Of a stretch of DNA of 64,000 nucleotides, positions 7,160 through 16,704 are shown piece by piece (positions within the stretch are counted from its first letter, which is position 1; every line of letters starts with the position of its first letter). The position numbers were made by a program, and so were the translations under genes. Source of the DNA: JAFDVL01 sp031409955. GTDB lineage: Bacteria; Acidobacteriota; Blastocatellia; RBC074. The stretch covers positions 62,001 to 126,000 of the forward strand of contig JANNYF010000120.1 in NCBI GenBank assembly GCA_031409955.1, in the 5' to 3' direction. Below the pieces are notes generated by a model, which was not told the origin of the DNA, searched no databases, and was given only the letters and a program-made list of their open reading frames with translations.

Positions 7160-9427
7160 ATGTCCGATTCTCCCACGCCAATCAATCTGCCTCGTCGCTC
7201 GTCGCGCCGCACGCGCGTGATCCTGCTGACCATAGCGACCTTGTTGCTGGCCATTTCGTTATTGGTCTTGCAAGCCTTCAATACGGAACAGTGGTTTGCA
7301 CCCGGCTCGGCGAGCGAGACGTTGATCCTGTTTGCGCTTTCGACGTTGAATGTGATCGCGTTCATCGTGCTGCTGATGTTGCTGGCGCGCAACATTATCA
7401 AGCTGCGGGGTGAGACGCGCCCCATGAAATTAGGCTCGCGGTTCACCACGCGGCTCGTTAGCTTTTCAGTCGCGTTGTCGCTCTTGCCCGTCGTGTTCAT
7501 GTTTTCTTCGACCGTGCTGCTCATCAATCGCAGCGTCGAAAAATGGTTCAGTTTGCCCACGCGCAAGATGGCGGAAAACGCGCGGCAAATTCAGAAAAGC
7601 TATTTGCAGTCCGAAGAAGAAAGCCTGCAACATATTGCTGTCACGCTGGCGCGGCTCGCTTCCAGCAGCGAAGACATTTCTCACACGCTGCAAGCCGAGC
7701 GCAACAATCAGCGCCTGTCTTCCATCGAAATATACGATCCGACCGGCAAATTAATTTTCCGCGAAACTGCCGCCGAATCCGCCTTGCCAAATAACGACCT
7801 AAGCGCCGCAATGCAACAAATGCGCGCCCGCATTGCCAGTGGCGAGCCAACCGTTACACAAGTCTTTCGTGATGCAACCAGCCTCTCGTTACTCGCCGCC
7901 GCTGCTGTGCCGGAGGGCAAGAATTCAATCGTGCTCACGCGTCTGATTGACCCCAAAATCGCTGAGCGACTGTCAGAAATCGAACAGTACGCTGTGACCT
8001 ACGGGCAATTGCAGCAGCAACAACGCGCGATCCGCACGAATGCCCAATTGGCGCTGGGCTTGCTAACCTTGTTCGCGCTCTTCATTGCGACGTGGATGGC
8101 CATTAAAGTGGCGCGCAGCATTGCCGCTCCCGTGCAGCAATTGGCTGAAGCTACTGAACGCATTCGGGCGGGTGATTTGACCGGACGCGCGGTCATCGTG
8201 GGCGATGATGAGCTGGCAGCGTTGGCGCGATCATTCAACGAAATGGCGGCAGAGTTGCAGGAAAACCGCGCGCAAGTGGAACTCTCCGCCACCGCATTGG
8301 ACGAGCGCCGCCGCTACATCGAAACGATTTTGCAGAATCTGTCGGCAGGCGTGATTTCGCTGGATGAACAAAACCGCGTGACGACCATCAATCCAGCCGC
8401 GATTCGATTGTTGCGTTTGGAGCAAACGATGAAAACCATGCCGGCCAATGGCGCGGAACTCGCGGTGCTCTTGCCGGAAGAACAACGCGAAGAATTGCGG
8501 CGCATGATTCGGCGCGCGCTCCGCGGCAGCTCCGCTTCACGCGACGTGCATTTCAAGCTGGCGAACAACGTCAAGCTGGATGCGTCCGTCACCGTCACTG
8601 CACTGCCCGGTTCGCACGGACATTTGCGCGGCACGGTGATTATGATTGAAGATTTGTCTGACTTGATCGAAGCGCAACGGCGCTCGGCCTGGAGCGAAGT
8701 CGCGCGTCGCATGGCGCACGAAATCAAAAACCCGCTGACGCCGATTCGCTTGTCGGCGGAACGCCTTGCCAAAAACCTGCTCGGCACTTCCAGCAACGGG
8801 CCAGCCAACGGCCACGAATCGAAGGTTGCGCCGTATCCTTGCCTGGATGAACGGGGCGCGAAGCTGGTGCGCGAATGCACATCGTTGATTGGCGACGAAG
8901 TGGCAACGCTGCAACGAATGGTGGATGAGTTTTCGAGCTTTGCGCGCCTGCCTGCCGCCAAGCCTGTGCTGAGTGACATCAACGAAGTCGTGACCGACAC
9001 CTTGAAGCTTTACGAAGAACGCCTCGATGGCATCAAGCTTGAAAGCAAGCTCGCCAATGAATTGCCGCCCGTGTTGATTGACCGCGAGCAAATCAAACGC
9101 GCGCTCGTAAACCTGATTGACAACGCTTTGCACGCCATCACAGAAAGCAAATTCGCGCTTGACGAAAAGTCGTTGACGCTGGGAACACGCGAAGTTTTGG
9201 AGCAGGATGCCGTTGAAATTACGATTGCGGACACCGGCCCCGGCATTGCTCCGGCGAATCGGGAACGCATCTTTTCCCCCTATTTTTCGACGCGCAAACG
9301 CGGCACTGGTTTGGGCCTGGCTATCGTCAGCCACATCGTTGCCGAACACAGTGGTCGGATTCGCGTCGAAGATAATTTCCCGCACGGTGCACGGTTTGTG
9401 ATTGAATTGCCCAATGCGAAGGAGTGA
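7160..9427 (+). CDS. ntrY: NtrY-like nitrogen-regulation sensor histidine kinase
   Basis: A 755-residue membrane kinase. The chosen start is ATG 7160; an in-frame GTG at 7136 is possible. Three N-terminal transmembrane segments lie within the first 130 residues, then a periplasmic region, a fourth segment (LALGLLTLFALFIATWMAI), HAMP, PAS, HisKA with phospho-acceptor His520 in RMAHEIKNPLTP, and HATPase boxes NLIDNALHAI, DTGPGIAP and GTGLGLAIV. This order is the NtrY architecture. It should phosphorylate the NtrX-like regulator encoded about 3.3 kb downstream on the same strand. NtrYX systems respond to nitrogen or redox state in other bacteria; the stimulus here is not evident. Confidence 0.85.
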   Translation: MSDSPTPINLPRRSSRRTRVILLTIATLLLAISLLVLQAFNTEQWFAPGSASETLILFALSTLNVIAFIVLLMLLARNIIKLRGETRPMKLGSRFTTRLVSFSVALSLLPVVFMFSSTVLLINRSVEKWFSLPTRKMAENARQIQKSYLQSEEESLQHIAVTLARLASSSEDISHTLQAERNNQRLSSIEIYDPTGKLIFRETAAESALPNNDLSAAMQQMRARIASGEPTVTQVFRDATSLSLLAAAAVPEGKNSIVLTRLIDPKIAERLSEIEQYAVTYGQLQQQQRAIRTNAQLALGLLTLFALFIATWMAIKVARSIAAPVQQLAEATERIRAGDLTGRAVIVGDDELAALARSFNEMAAELQENRAQVELSATALDERRRYIETILQNLSAGVISLDEQNRVTTINPAAIRLLRLEQTMKTMPANGAELAVLLPEEQREELRRMIRRALRGSSASRDVHFKLANNVKLDASVTVTALPGSHGHLRGTVIMIEDLSDLIEAQRRSAWSEVARRMAHEIKNPLTPIRLSAERLAKNLLGTSSNGPANGHESKVAPYPCLDERGAKLVRECTSLIGDEVATLQRMVDEFSSFARLPAAKPVLSDINEVVTDTLKLYEERLDGIKLESKLANELPPVLIDREQIKRALVNLIDNALHAITESKFALDEKSLTLGTREVLEQDAVEITIADTGPGIAPANRERIFSPYFSTRKRGTGLGLAIVSHIVAEHSGRIRVEDNFPHGARFVIELPNAKE

Positions 9428-9464
9428 GGATTTGAAATCTGAAATTTCAAATTTGAGAGGAATT

Positions 9465-11366
9465 ATGAAGAAGATATTACTTTGTTTATTATTGATTGTT
9501 GCTTGTACGACGGCTGTTTTCGCCGATAACTATTCCGAAGCGCGCAAGGCGTACCAAGCGAAAGATTATGCCAAAGCAGCACAGCTTTTTGCAGCGGCGG
9601 TGCAGGAAAAAAATGACGCGCCGAGCTATTACGGATTGGGGATCACCTATCTACGGCTGAAACGTTTTTCTGACGCCCTCAAACCACTCGAAACCGCGCA
9701 GCAAAAAGACGCTACATTGAATTTTGCGCCGGGCAGCGATTTTGCGGCGAAGAAAAAATTCTTTGAGCAACGCTTGGCCGAAGCGCGCAGTGGCGCTGGC
9801 ACTGCGGGCAACGCGCCGCGCTTGGTCAACGACGCGCAATTGGATCAAGTCTTAGCCGACCTGACCGCAGGCAAAGCAGTGATGGATTACACGAACACGC
9901 TGACGCCGACGGACAAAACCGAACTGGAAAAAATCGTCAACGATGCGCGTGGTCGCGGTTTCAACTTGCGTGCGTATCTTGTCCCGCCTGGTCGTGCCAT
10001 TAAAACCAAAGAATTTACTCTCCGCGACGTGCGCAAGCTTGGCAATCTGAAAGCCAATGACATCGTTGTCATCGCCAGTCAGGAAGGCGTTTATGCGACG
10101 GGCTTGCGCGGCGAATCCGAACTCGACAACGCGGAAATTACAGCCGCAGCACAAGCCTCGACACCGTTCTTCAAGCAACAACAGGCTGGGCGCTCCGGCT
10201 TCGGACTTGGCATGGCAGAGTTCTCACGCGCGCTAACCGCCGAGGCCAGTTCAGATCGTTCGACGCGCAGAACTTCGTATGGGTTTCTCCTCTTACTTGG
10301 CGGTGGCGCAGCCGTCACGGGCGTAGGCTTCGTCATTGGTCGCCGCAAGCTCAAACAAAAAGCCTACAAAAACAAACTCAACGAAGGCATCAATCTGTTG
10401 ATGAACGAAATCAACGACAAGCTCGGCAAAGAGTTTGATGTCAACGCACGCTTCGTCAATTGGCAGAGCGAATACGAAGCCATTAAGGCCGAAAACAACT
10501 GGAAAGATCACACCAAAATTGATCGCTTGAATGTGACGATGCAAGACGCCGTGCGCCAGCCGGAGCGCTACTTTGATTACTTGCCCGGCATCAAAGAAAT
10601 CAAGGAAGCTGCCGCCAAACTCGGTGCGCCGCCACCGCCGCAAAGAAACACTGAAGATGTGTTTGATTACTTCGACGGTCGCCCGCTCAACAAAGACGAA
10701 GCAGTTGTGGTGGCGCTCAAAGACAAAGACGGACAGGAGATTCGCGTGCTGACTTCGCGCGCACACGCCGATGAAATGGGACAAGGCCAAATGCCAAAAG
10801 TGCTAACGCGCGAAGTCAATGGTCGGCGCGTGCATTGGTCGAACGATTCCAGTTATGATCCACACCGTGATTATCGGCCTTATGATCCGTACCAACGCAA
10901 CACAAGCTGGGTGGACATTTGGATGATGAGCCAGATTTTCAATCAGCACACGTATTACGGCCCCGCGATTTATCCGTACTATCACAACGATTACTATTAC
11001 TCGCAGCCGTATTCGCATCAGCCGATTTATGATTCGCCCGGCGCGCGCGATTGGAATGGCGACGGCGTAGTTGACTTCGGCGAATCGCAGCGCCATTACA
11101 ATGAACCCGTCTATCGCCCCGACGAGCGAGGCTATCCGGTTGAGGCATCCCAACAAACATACGACGACAATTCCGGCGGCATTGATTTTGGCTGGAGTGG
11201 TGGTTCCGACAGCAGTTCGAGTTCGAGCGATTCGTCGAGTGATTGGGGTTCGAGCAGCGGCAGTAGCGATTGGGGTGGCGGCAGTGATTTCGGCGGTGGC
11301 GGTGATTCTGGTGGCGGGAGTGATTTTGGTGGTGGCAGTGATTCCGGGAGCAGCAGTAGTGAATAA
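9465..11366 (+). CDS. exported TPR/TPM-like protein with Ser/Gly-rich tail
   Basis: A 633-residue protein starting at an ATG with GAGAGGAA upstream; an upstream in-frame ATG at 9402 overlaps the kinase gene and lacks signal character. It has a signal peptide (MKKILLCLLLIVACTTAVFA), a TPR-like stretch (YSEARKAYQAKDYAKAAQLF) to about residue 100, then about residues 110-230 resembling the TPM fold (IVVIASQEGVYATG). A transmembrane helix follows near residue 275, then a charged cytosolic part, a Tyr/Pro/His-rich segment, and a Ser/Gly/Asp tail (GGGSDFGGGGDSGGG). TPM proteins of the YgcG type likewise end in Gly/Ser-rich tails. The assignment is by architecture. It lies 37 bases after the kinase gene, so it is likely co-transcribed. 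Confidence 0.6.
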   Translation: MKKILLCLLLIVACTTAVFADNYSEARKAYQAKDYAKAAQLFAAAVQEKNDAPSYYGLGITYLRLKRFSDALKPLETAQQKDATLNFAPGSDFAAKKKFFEQRLAEARSGAGTAGNAPRLVNDAQLDQVLADLTAGKAVMDYTNTLTPTDKTELEKIVNDARGRGFNLRAYLVPPGRAIKTKEFTLRDVRKLGNLKANDIVVIASQEGVYATGLRGESELDNAEITAAAQASTPFFKQQQAGRSGFGLGMAEFSRALTAEASSDRSTRRTSYGFLLLLGGGAAVTGVGFVIGRRKLKQKAYKNKLNEGINLLMNEINDKLGKEFDVNARFVNWQSEYEAIKAENNWKDHTKIDRLNVTMQDAVRQPERYFDYLPGIKEIKEAAAKLGAPPPPQRNTEDVFDYFDGRPLNKDEAVVVALKDKDGQEIRVLTSRAHADEMGQGQMPKVLTREVNGRRVHWSNDSSYDPHRDYRPYDPYQRNTSWVDIWMMSQIFNQHTYYGPAIYPYYHNDYYYSQPYSHQPIYDSPGARDWNGDGVVDFGESQRHYNEPVYRPDERGYPVEASQQTYDDNSGGIDFGWSGGSDSSSSSSDSSSDWGSSSGSSDWGGGSDFGGGGDSGGGSDFGGGSDSGSSSSE

Positions 11367-11382
11367 GTTCTGAGGTTTTACT

Positions 11383-12039
11383 ATGATTGCAGTAAGTACA
11401 GACTATCTTTCGATTATCAATACCTTGCCTCCGGGCGCAACAACAATCTTTCGCAATGTTTCGTGGGAAGACTATGAGACCTTACTTGATGAAATCACTG
11501 ACGAGCCTCACATTCGTATTTCTTACGATGATGGGGTTTTGCAAATTATGACTATTTCTACTGACCACGAAGAACTCACCGTACTTATTTCTATCTTTAT
11601 TCGCGTTATTGAAGATGAGTTGCGGCTCCCCATTCAAAGCTATCGCTCCGCCACCTTCAAAAAAGATAGAAAGCGCAAAGGCACGGAACCTGATGATTGT
11701 TTTTATATTCAAAATGCTGACAAAGTAATTGGCAAGAAATTGGACATACAAACCGATCCGCCACCTGATCTTGCTATCGAAGTTGATCTTTCCAGCCCTT
11801 CGTTATTGAAGTTCCCAATTTACGCGGCGCTCGGTGTACCAGAGCTTTGGCGCTACAAAAATGATGACGTGAAATTCTACAAATTGATGGATGAAGAGTA
11901 TGAAGAAACTGATCGAAGCCTGGCCTTTCCTTTCTTAACTTCAGAGGTTCTCACGCAGTTTCTATTACGTGGCATTACTGACGGGCAAACCGTTGCCAAA
12001 TGGGCCTTCGCAGATTGGGTCAAAGTAAACAAACCTTAA
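11383..12039 (+). CDS. Uma2 family protein, tandem copy 1
   Basis: A 218-residue Uma2 (DUF820) protein with a restriction-endonuclease-like fold. Marks are GTEPDDCFYIQN, PPPDLAIEVDLSSPS, KFPIYAALGVPELWRYK and the acidic residues of the nuclease core. It starts with the same 19 bases as the next gene (ATGATTGCAGTAAGTACA plus one), and the two proteins align along their whole length, so they are a tandem duplication. Both sit between the NtrY- and NtrX-like genes on the same strand. Function in vivo is not established for this family. Confidence 0.88.
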   Translation: MIAVSTDYLSIINTLPPGATTIFRNVSWEDYETLLDEITDEPHIRISYDDGVLQIMTISTDHEELTVLISIFIRVIEDELRLPIQSYRSATFKKDRKRKGTEPDDCFYIQNADKVIGKKLDIQTDPPPDLAIEVDLSSPSLLKFPIYAALGVPELWRYKNDDVKFYKLMDEEYEETDRSLAFPFLTSEVLTQFLLRGITDGQTVAKWAFADWVKVNKP

Positions 12040-12052
12040 CTGAGTAGTAACT

Positions 12053-12715
12053 ATGATTGCAGTAAGTACAAACTATCTTTCCATTATCGAAGCCTTGCCC
12101 CCGGACGCTATGACAATTTTTCGCAACCTGGCCTGGGAGGAATATAAGTCTATCGTCAAAGCACTAGGTAATGCGCCGCGCTTCCGAATGGCCTACGACA
12201 ATGGGACATTACAAATTATGACTACTTCCCCGAAGCATGAGCGAATCAAAATGTTACTTGGTTGGTTAGTTCTGGAGTTAGTCAAGGCCGCCGGACAGCC
12301 TTTTGATAGTATTGGTTCAACGACCTTGATGAATGACAACGTCAGAAAGGGTACGGAACCAGATGATTGTTATTATCTGCAAAATGCCAGCCGAGTAATC
12401 GGGAAAGATATTGACCTTAATATTGACCCGCCACCTGACTTAGCCATTGAAGTTGACTTATCCTCTCCATCTTTGAAGAAGTTCCCTATTTATGCGGCGC
12501 TCGGCGTTCCTGAACTTTGGCGACATAAGCGTGGACACGTCAAGTTTTATCAACTTGAGATAAGTGACTATGAAGAAATATCGCAAAGTATTGCTTTCCC
12601 CTTTCTTAGCTCTGACATCATTACAGAGCATGTTCAGATAGGACTTGAACAGGGGCCTATGCCTATGTTGCGATCTTTCGCTGACTGGATCAGAACTAAT
12701 CAACCGGACGCATAA
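12053..12715 (+). CDS. Uma2 family protein, tandem copy 2
   Basis: A 220-residue paralogue of the gene immediately upstream (13-base gap). It shares the blocks GTEPDDCYYLQNA, IDPPPDLAIEVDLSSPS and FPIYAALGVPELWRHK; the N-termini are nearly identical while the middle (residues about 60-105) and C-terminus differ. It ends two bases before the start codon of the NtrX-like gene, so translation of the regulator may depend on reading through this gene. Role unknown. Confidence 0.88.
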   Translation: MIAVSTNYLSIIEALPPDAMTIFRNLAWEEYKSIVKALGNAPRFRMAYDNGTLQIMTTSPKHERIKMLLGWLVLELVKAAGQPFDSIGSTTLMNDNVRKGTEPDDCYYLQNASRVIGKDIDLNIDPPPDLAIEVDLSSPSLKKFPIYAALGVPELWRHKRGHVKFYQLEISDYEEISQSIAFPFLSSDIITEHVQIGLEQGPMPMLRSFADWIRTNQPDA

Positions 12716-12717
12716 CC

Positions 12718-14067
12718 ATGCCGCATTCCATTCTCATCGTTGACGACGAACCCGGCATTCGCCAATCGCTCGCAGGTGTGTTTGAAGACGAAGGCTTTGA
12801 TGTCGCTACTGTCGAAAGCGGGGAACTCGCGTTGCGCGAATTTGAGCAGCGGCTCTACACCTGCGTGCTGCTGGATATTTGGCTGCCGGGCATTGATGGA
12901 CTTGAAACACTCGAACGATTGAAGACCGCTTATCCAGACATCAGCGTGGTGATGATTTCGGGGCACGGCAATATTGAAACCGCCGTCAAAGCGACAAAGC
13001 TCGGTGCGTTCGATTTTGTCGAGAAGCCGTTATCGCTCGACAAAACGGTGCTGGTCGTCAAGAACGCGATCAAGCAACGCGAACTCGAAGTCGCCAACAC
13101 CGAAATGCGCGCACGGCTCGAACACGACTTTATGATGGTCGGTAATTCGGTGCCGATGCGCGCGCTACGCCAACAAATCAGCTATGCTGCACCGACGACG
13201 GGGCGCGTGTTGATTTACGGCGAATCCGGCACGGGCAAAGAATTGGTCGCGCGAGCGCTGCACGCTCGTTCGCTGCGTGCATCCCATCCATTTGTCGAAA
13301 TGAACTGCGCCGCGATCCCGGAAGAACTGATTGAGTCAGAATTGTTCGGACACATCAAAGGCGCTTTCACGGGCGCGACACAAGCCAAGCGCGGGAAGTT
13401 TGAGCAAGCCGATGACGCAACCTTATTCCTCGACGAAATCGGCGATATGAGTTTGAAGACGCAATCGAAGGTGTTGCGTGCGCTGGAAGAACAACGCTTT
13501 CAACCCGTCGGTTCGGAAAGCACGATTACCGTGGATGTACGCGTGATTGCGGCGACGAACAAACGGCTGGAAGCAGAGATTGAAAAGGGAACGTTTCGGG
13601 CGGATTTGTTTTATCGCCTGAATGTGATTCCGTTTGAGATTCCACCGCTGCGCGAACGGCTCGAAGACATTCCGTTATTGGTCGAACATTTCAATCGCGA
13701 GTTTTCATCGGCGAACAAACGCGCGCCAAAAGACTTCACGCCCGCTGCGCTTGAGCGGATGCAAAGTTACGACTGGCCGGGCAATGTGCGCGAGCTACGC
13801 AACACCATCGAACGCGTGATTATTATGCGAATTGACGCAAAGGTTGACGCCGATGATTTGCCCATTCTGAGCGGTGATGCGCCGCCAGCTTCCAGCTATA
13901 ATTTCGATTCCTATCGTGAAGCGTCGGAGGCGTATGAACGCGAATACATCACACGCAAACTCGCCGAAACCGATGGCATCGTGTCGCGCACGGCAGAACT
14001 CATGGGCATTGATCGCAGCCATTTGTATCGCCGTATGAAAGCCCTCGGCATCCACTCCAAATCGTAG
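12718..14067 (+). CDS. ntrX: NtrX/NtrC-type sigma54-dependent response regulator
   Basis: A 449-residue three-domain activator. The receiver domain spans residues 1-120 with Asp9/Asp10, phospho-acceptor Asp53 (LLDIWLPG) and Lys103. The AAA+ domain spans about 140-375 with Walker A GESGTGKE, the sigma54-contact loop GAFTGA, Walker B LFLDEIGDM and the arginine-finger region. A Fis-type HTH closes the protein (RTAELMGIDRSHLYRRM). It should open sigma54 promoters when phosphorylated by the NtrY-like kinase. The gene follows the Uma2 pair with two bases between, so the whole 7.16-14.07 kb run reads as one operon. Confidence 0.9.
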   Translation: MPHSILIVDDEPGIRQSLAGVFEDEGFDVATVESGELALREFEQRLYTCVLLDIWLPGIDGLETLERLKTAYPDISVVMISGHGNIETAVKATKLGAFDFVEKPLSLDKTVLVVKNAIKQRELEVANTEMRARLEHDFMMVGNSVPMRALRQQISYAAPTTGRVLIYGESGTGKELVARALHARSLRASHPFVEMNCAAIPEELIESELFGHIKGAFTGATQAKRGKFEQADDATLFLDEIGDMSLKTQSKVLRALEEQRFQPVGSESTITVDVRVIAATNKRLEAEIEKGTFRADLFYRLNVIPFEIPPLRERLEDIPLLVEHFNREFSSANKRAPKDFTPAALERMQSYDWPGNVRELRNTIERVIIMRIDAKVDADDLPILSGDAPPASSYNFDSYREASEAYEREYITRKLAETDGIVSRTAELMGIDRSHLYRRMKALGIHSKS

Positions 14068-14096
14068 GATCAAGATGGAAATAACTTTCCACTCTG

Positions 14097-14189
14097 CCTG
14101 ATTCCTGATTCCTGACTCCTGCCCACCAAAACAGTTCTTGGTTTTGTGATCGGGAATCAGGAATCAGGAATCAGGAATCGGGAATCAGG
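14097..14189. repeat. 7-bp tandem repeats forming a hairpin
   Basis: CCTG followed by ATTCCTG, ATTCCTG and ACTCCTG (14097-14121) is the reverse complement of a run of GGAATCA-type heptamers at 14158-14189. The two arrays can pair into a stem of over 20 bp around a 36-base loop. It lies between the NtrX-like gene and sua5 and could act as a terminator or a slippage-prone repeat; no T-run follows. Confidence 0.6.
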
Positions 14190-14239
14190 CGAATCTACTT
14201 CCGTTGGTCAAAGTATTTTCACGCTACTCCTTAATTGCA

Positions 14240-15187
14240 ATGCGTACAAAACTAACTAGCTCATCCGATGTCGCCGCGCATTATATTTTTTCCGGCGAAA
14301 TCGTCGCCTTCCCTACAGAAACGGTGTACGGCTTGGGCGCGAATGTTTTTGACGAAGCTGCGATTAAAAAGATTTTCCTGGCCAAAGGCCGCCCCTCCGA
14401 CAATCCATTGATCGCGCATATCGGCAGCCTTTCCCAACTTGATCTGCTCGCCGACGACATTCCACCTGCGGCAGCGAAATTGATTGATGGTTTCTTCCCT
14501 GGCCCCTTGACCATTGTGTTGCCCAAGCGCGATGACGTCCCCGCAATCGCCACCGCAGGGTTGGACACGATTGGCGTGCGGATGCCCTTGCATCAACTCG
14601 CGCTGAGTTTTATTCGTGCTTGTCGGATGCCATTGGTTGCACCTTCCGCAAATCTTTCCGGCAAGCCGAGTCCGACCACCTGGCAAGCGGTCAAGATGGA
14701 TTTGGATGGGCGCATTGCCTGCATTTTGAAAGGCGAACCAACCGATGTTGGCCTTGAGTCAACGGTCGTGGATTGCACAGGTGAAGAGCCAGTTGTATTG
14801 CGTGCCGGGGCGATTACGTTGGAGCAGTTACAAGAAGTGATTCCACAAATTCAGCTCGCTAAGCTTGCTGCTCATGCACCCGTGCGCAGTCCTGGTTTGA
14901 AATACAAACACTACGCACCACAGGCGCAAGTCGTGATTGTCGCCGAGGCGAATGCAGCTATCCCGGCAATTGACGCAGCGTTCATTGGCCTGCATTCGCC
15001 GCAGAACCGCTCGGCTTTCCAGCGCGTTCAGCGTTGCGCCGACGTCGCCGAATACGCGCAGAAAGTATTTCAGTTTTTTCGGGATTGTGACGCGGCGGGC
15101 GTGAACGTGATTTATTGCGAGGCGGTGAGCGAAACAGGCTTAGGGTTGGCGTTGATGGATCGCATCAAGAGAGCGGCGCAGTTATGA
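14240..15187 (+). CDS. sua5: L-threonylcarbamoyladenylate synthase (Sua5 type)
   Basis: A 315-residue enzyme that makes threonylcarbamoyl-AMP for the universal t6A37 tRNA modification. The YrdC fold covers residues about 5-190 (GEIVAFPTETVYGLGANV, KGRPSDNPLI, GPLTIVLPK, VGVRMP-type IGVRMPLH, APSANLSGKPSPT). A linker with SPGLKYKHYAP leads into the C-terminal Sua5 domain, so this is the long two-domain form, not YrdC. ATG 14240 is preferred over a TTG at 14204. The stop overlaps the end of the convergent ctaB gene by 6 bases. Confidence 0.93.
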   Translation: MRTKLTSSSDVAAHYIFSGEIVAFPTETVYGLGANVFDEAAIKKIFLAKGRPSDNPLIAHIGSLSQLDLLADDIPPAAAKLIDGFFPGPLTIVLPKRDDVPAIATAGLDTIGVRMPLHQLALSFIRACRMPLVAPSANLSGKPSPTTWQAVKMDLDGRIACILKGEPTDVGLESTVVDCTGEEPVVLRAGAITLEQLQEVIPQIQLAKLAAHAPVRSPGLKYKHYAPQAQVVIVAEANAAIPAIDAAFIGLHSPQNRSAFQRVQRCADVAEYAQKVFQFFRDCDAAGVNVIYCEAVSETGLGLALMDRIKRAAQL

Positions 15188-16081
15188 ATTCAGCACCATC
15201 ACGATGTACAGAATGGGCAGGTAGATCACTGACGTTTTGAGCAGCGTGCGCGCATCCGTTTTGGTTTTCGTGTAGGCCGTATTGATGCTGATATACAGAA
15301 ATCCTGTGCCTAGCAAAATGGCGGCGAACAAATACACCCACCCCGACATCCCCAGGAAAAAAGGCAGAAAGCTGATGGGCATCAACAACGCCGCGTAGCC
15401 GATGATTTGCAACGAAGTGGATTTCAAATCCGGCTCGACGACGGGCAGCATTTTGATATTGGCGCGCGCATAATCTTCCGCATACATGATCGCAATCGCG
15501 TGGAAATGCGGAAATTGCCAGAGGAATAAAATCGCAAACATCACGCAGCCACCGAGCGCGATTTCATTGCTTGCGGCAGCCCAGCCCAGTAGCGGCGGCA
15601 ACGCGCCGGGAAACGCTCCGATGGCGGTACACAACGTCGTTCGTTGCTTGAGCGGCGTGTACATCAACACATAACTCACCAGCGCCGCCAAGCCCAACCA
15701 CGCCGTCAACGGATTCACGACCAAAGCCAAATACGCTTCGCCAAGCACGACTGTCAGCAAACCAAACACCAGCGCTGCCGTGGCGGACAATCTGCCTGCG
15801 GGCAATGGTCGGTGCATCGTGCGGCGCATCAGTTTGTCCGATTCGCGTTCTAGGAATTGATTGAGCGTGGAGGTGCCGCTGCTGAGCAGCGAAACGCCCA
15901 ACGCGAAGTGCAAAAACTGAATCCAGTTGATGCCGCTCTTCGATGCCATGCAAAAGCCTGCGAGCGCCGAGAGCACCACCATAAATGTGATGCGCGGTTT
16001 CGTGAGTTCCAGATACGCGCCCATCTTTTCGCTGATGGTTAGCGGATGATTGACGGCAATTGCATTTGCAGGCGTGGCCAT
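15182..16081 (-). CDS. ctaB: protoheme IX farnesyltransferase
   Basis: A 299-residue UbiA-family membrane prenyltransferase converting heme B to heme O, the first step to the heme A needed by the neighbouring oxidase. Visible marks are LTKPRITFMV at the first helix, the catalytic region NQFLERESDKLMRRT followed by RPLPAGR, and YTPLKQRT. Eight to nine hydrophobic segments fit the family. It is the last gene of the respiratory operon. No heme A synthase (CtaA) gene is in the window. Confidence 0.93.
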   Translation of the reverse strand: MATPANAIAVNHPLTISEKMGAYLELTKPRITFMVVLSALAGFCMASKSGINWIQFLHFALGVSLLSSGTSTLNQFLERESDKLMRRTMHRPLPAGRLSATAALVFGLLTVVLGEAYLALVVNPLTAWLGLAALVSYVLMYTPLKQRTTLCTAIGAFPGALPPLLGWAAASNEIALGGCVMFAILFLWQFPHFHAIAIMYAEDYARANIKMLPVVEPDLKSTSLQIIGYAALLMPISFLPFFLGMSGWVYLFAAILLGTGFLYISINTAYTKTKTDARTLLKTSVIYLPILYIVMVLNS

Positions 16082-16108
16082 AATGTACTTCTTTGAAAAC
16101 TGAAAAGC

Positions 16109-16654
16109 TTAGTGCTTGGTTCCACCAACCGGAGCCGCTGACGCAGCAGGTTTTGCCTCTTCTTTCTTCGTTTCACCCGCCGTATGACTTGCCGCCGGAG
16201 CCGCGCTGGCAGGGCTTTCGGACTTCCCTTCTGTCTTTGTTGCTGCCGGAGCCGCACCTGCCGAATGCCCGCCTTCCAACGGAACTTCTTTGCCGGTATA
16301 CAGCGGCTTGGCGAACGGCTGCGAATCTTCGCGCGTTTTGATGTCCAGCAACGTAAAGCCCAGAAACAAGCCCAGAAAGATCAAGCTGGACAGAAAGGCA
16401 ACGGCGAGGAATCGCTTGTCGTATTTCAACCCCATGAAATACAACACCACCAGCGAGGCTTTCGTCGTGGCAATCGCCATCGCAATGATGACGTTCGCTG
16501 CGCCTAAATCCACCTTGAGCCAGAGCGGGATGTAATAGGCCAGCACAGTGATGACCGTCAGAATCATCAGGCCAATCCAAATGCCCCAGTATTGACTGGC
16601 CGGAGAAATATGATGCGAGTTGTGAGCGTCATGTTCCGTGTGATGTTCACTCAT
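16109..16654 (-). CDS. cytochrome c oxidase subunit IV, with Ala/Pro-rich tail
   Basis: A 181-residue small subunit of the caa3 oxidase. Residues about 20-110 contain three transmembrane helices (YWGIWIGLMILTVITVLAYY; VIIAMAIATTKASLVVLYFMG; AVAFLSSLIFLGLFLGF), matching the CyoD/CtaF-type subunit IV. Residues about 115-181 form an extra Ala/Pro/Lys/Glu-rich tail with no expected fold, an extension beyond the roughly 110 residues typical of the family. It is located between subunit III and ctaB. Confidence 0.85.
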   Translation of the reverse strand: MSEHHTEHDAHNSHHISPASQYWGIWIGLMILTVITVLAYYIPLWLKVDLGAANVIIAMAIATTKASLVVLYFMGLKYDKRFLAVAFLSSLIFLGLFLGFTLLDIKTREDSQPFAKPLYTGKEVPLEGGHSAGAAPAATKTEGKSESPASAAPAASHTAGETKKEEAKPAASAAPVGGTKH

Positions 16655-16704
16655 AATGTTTCAATCCTCGCCCTTTCGTTCAAGGGCGCAAGCTCTCTGC
16701 TGAA

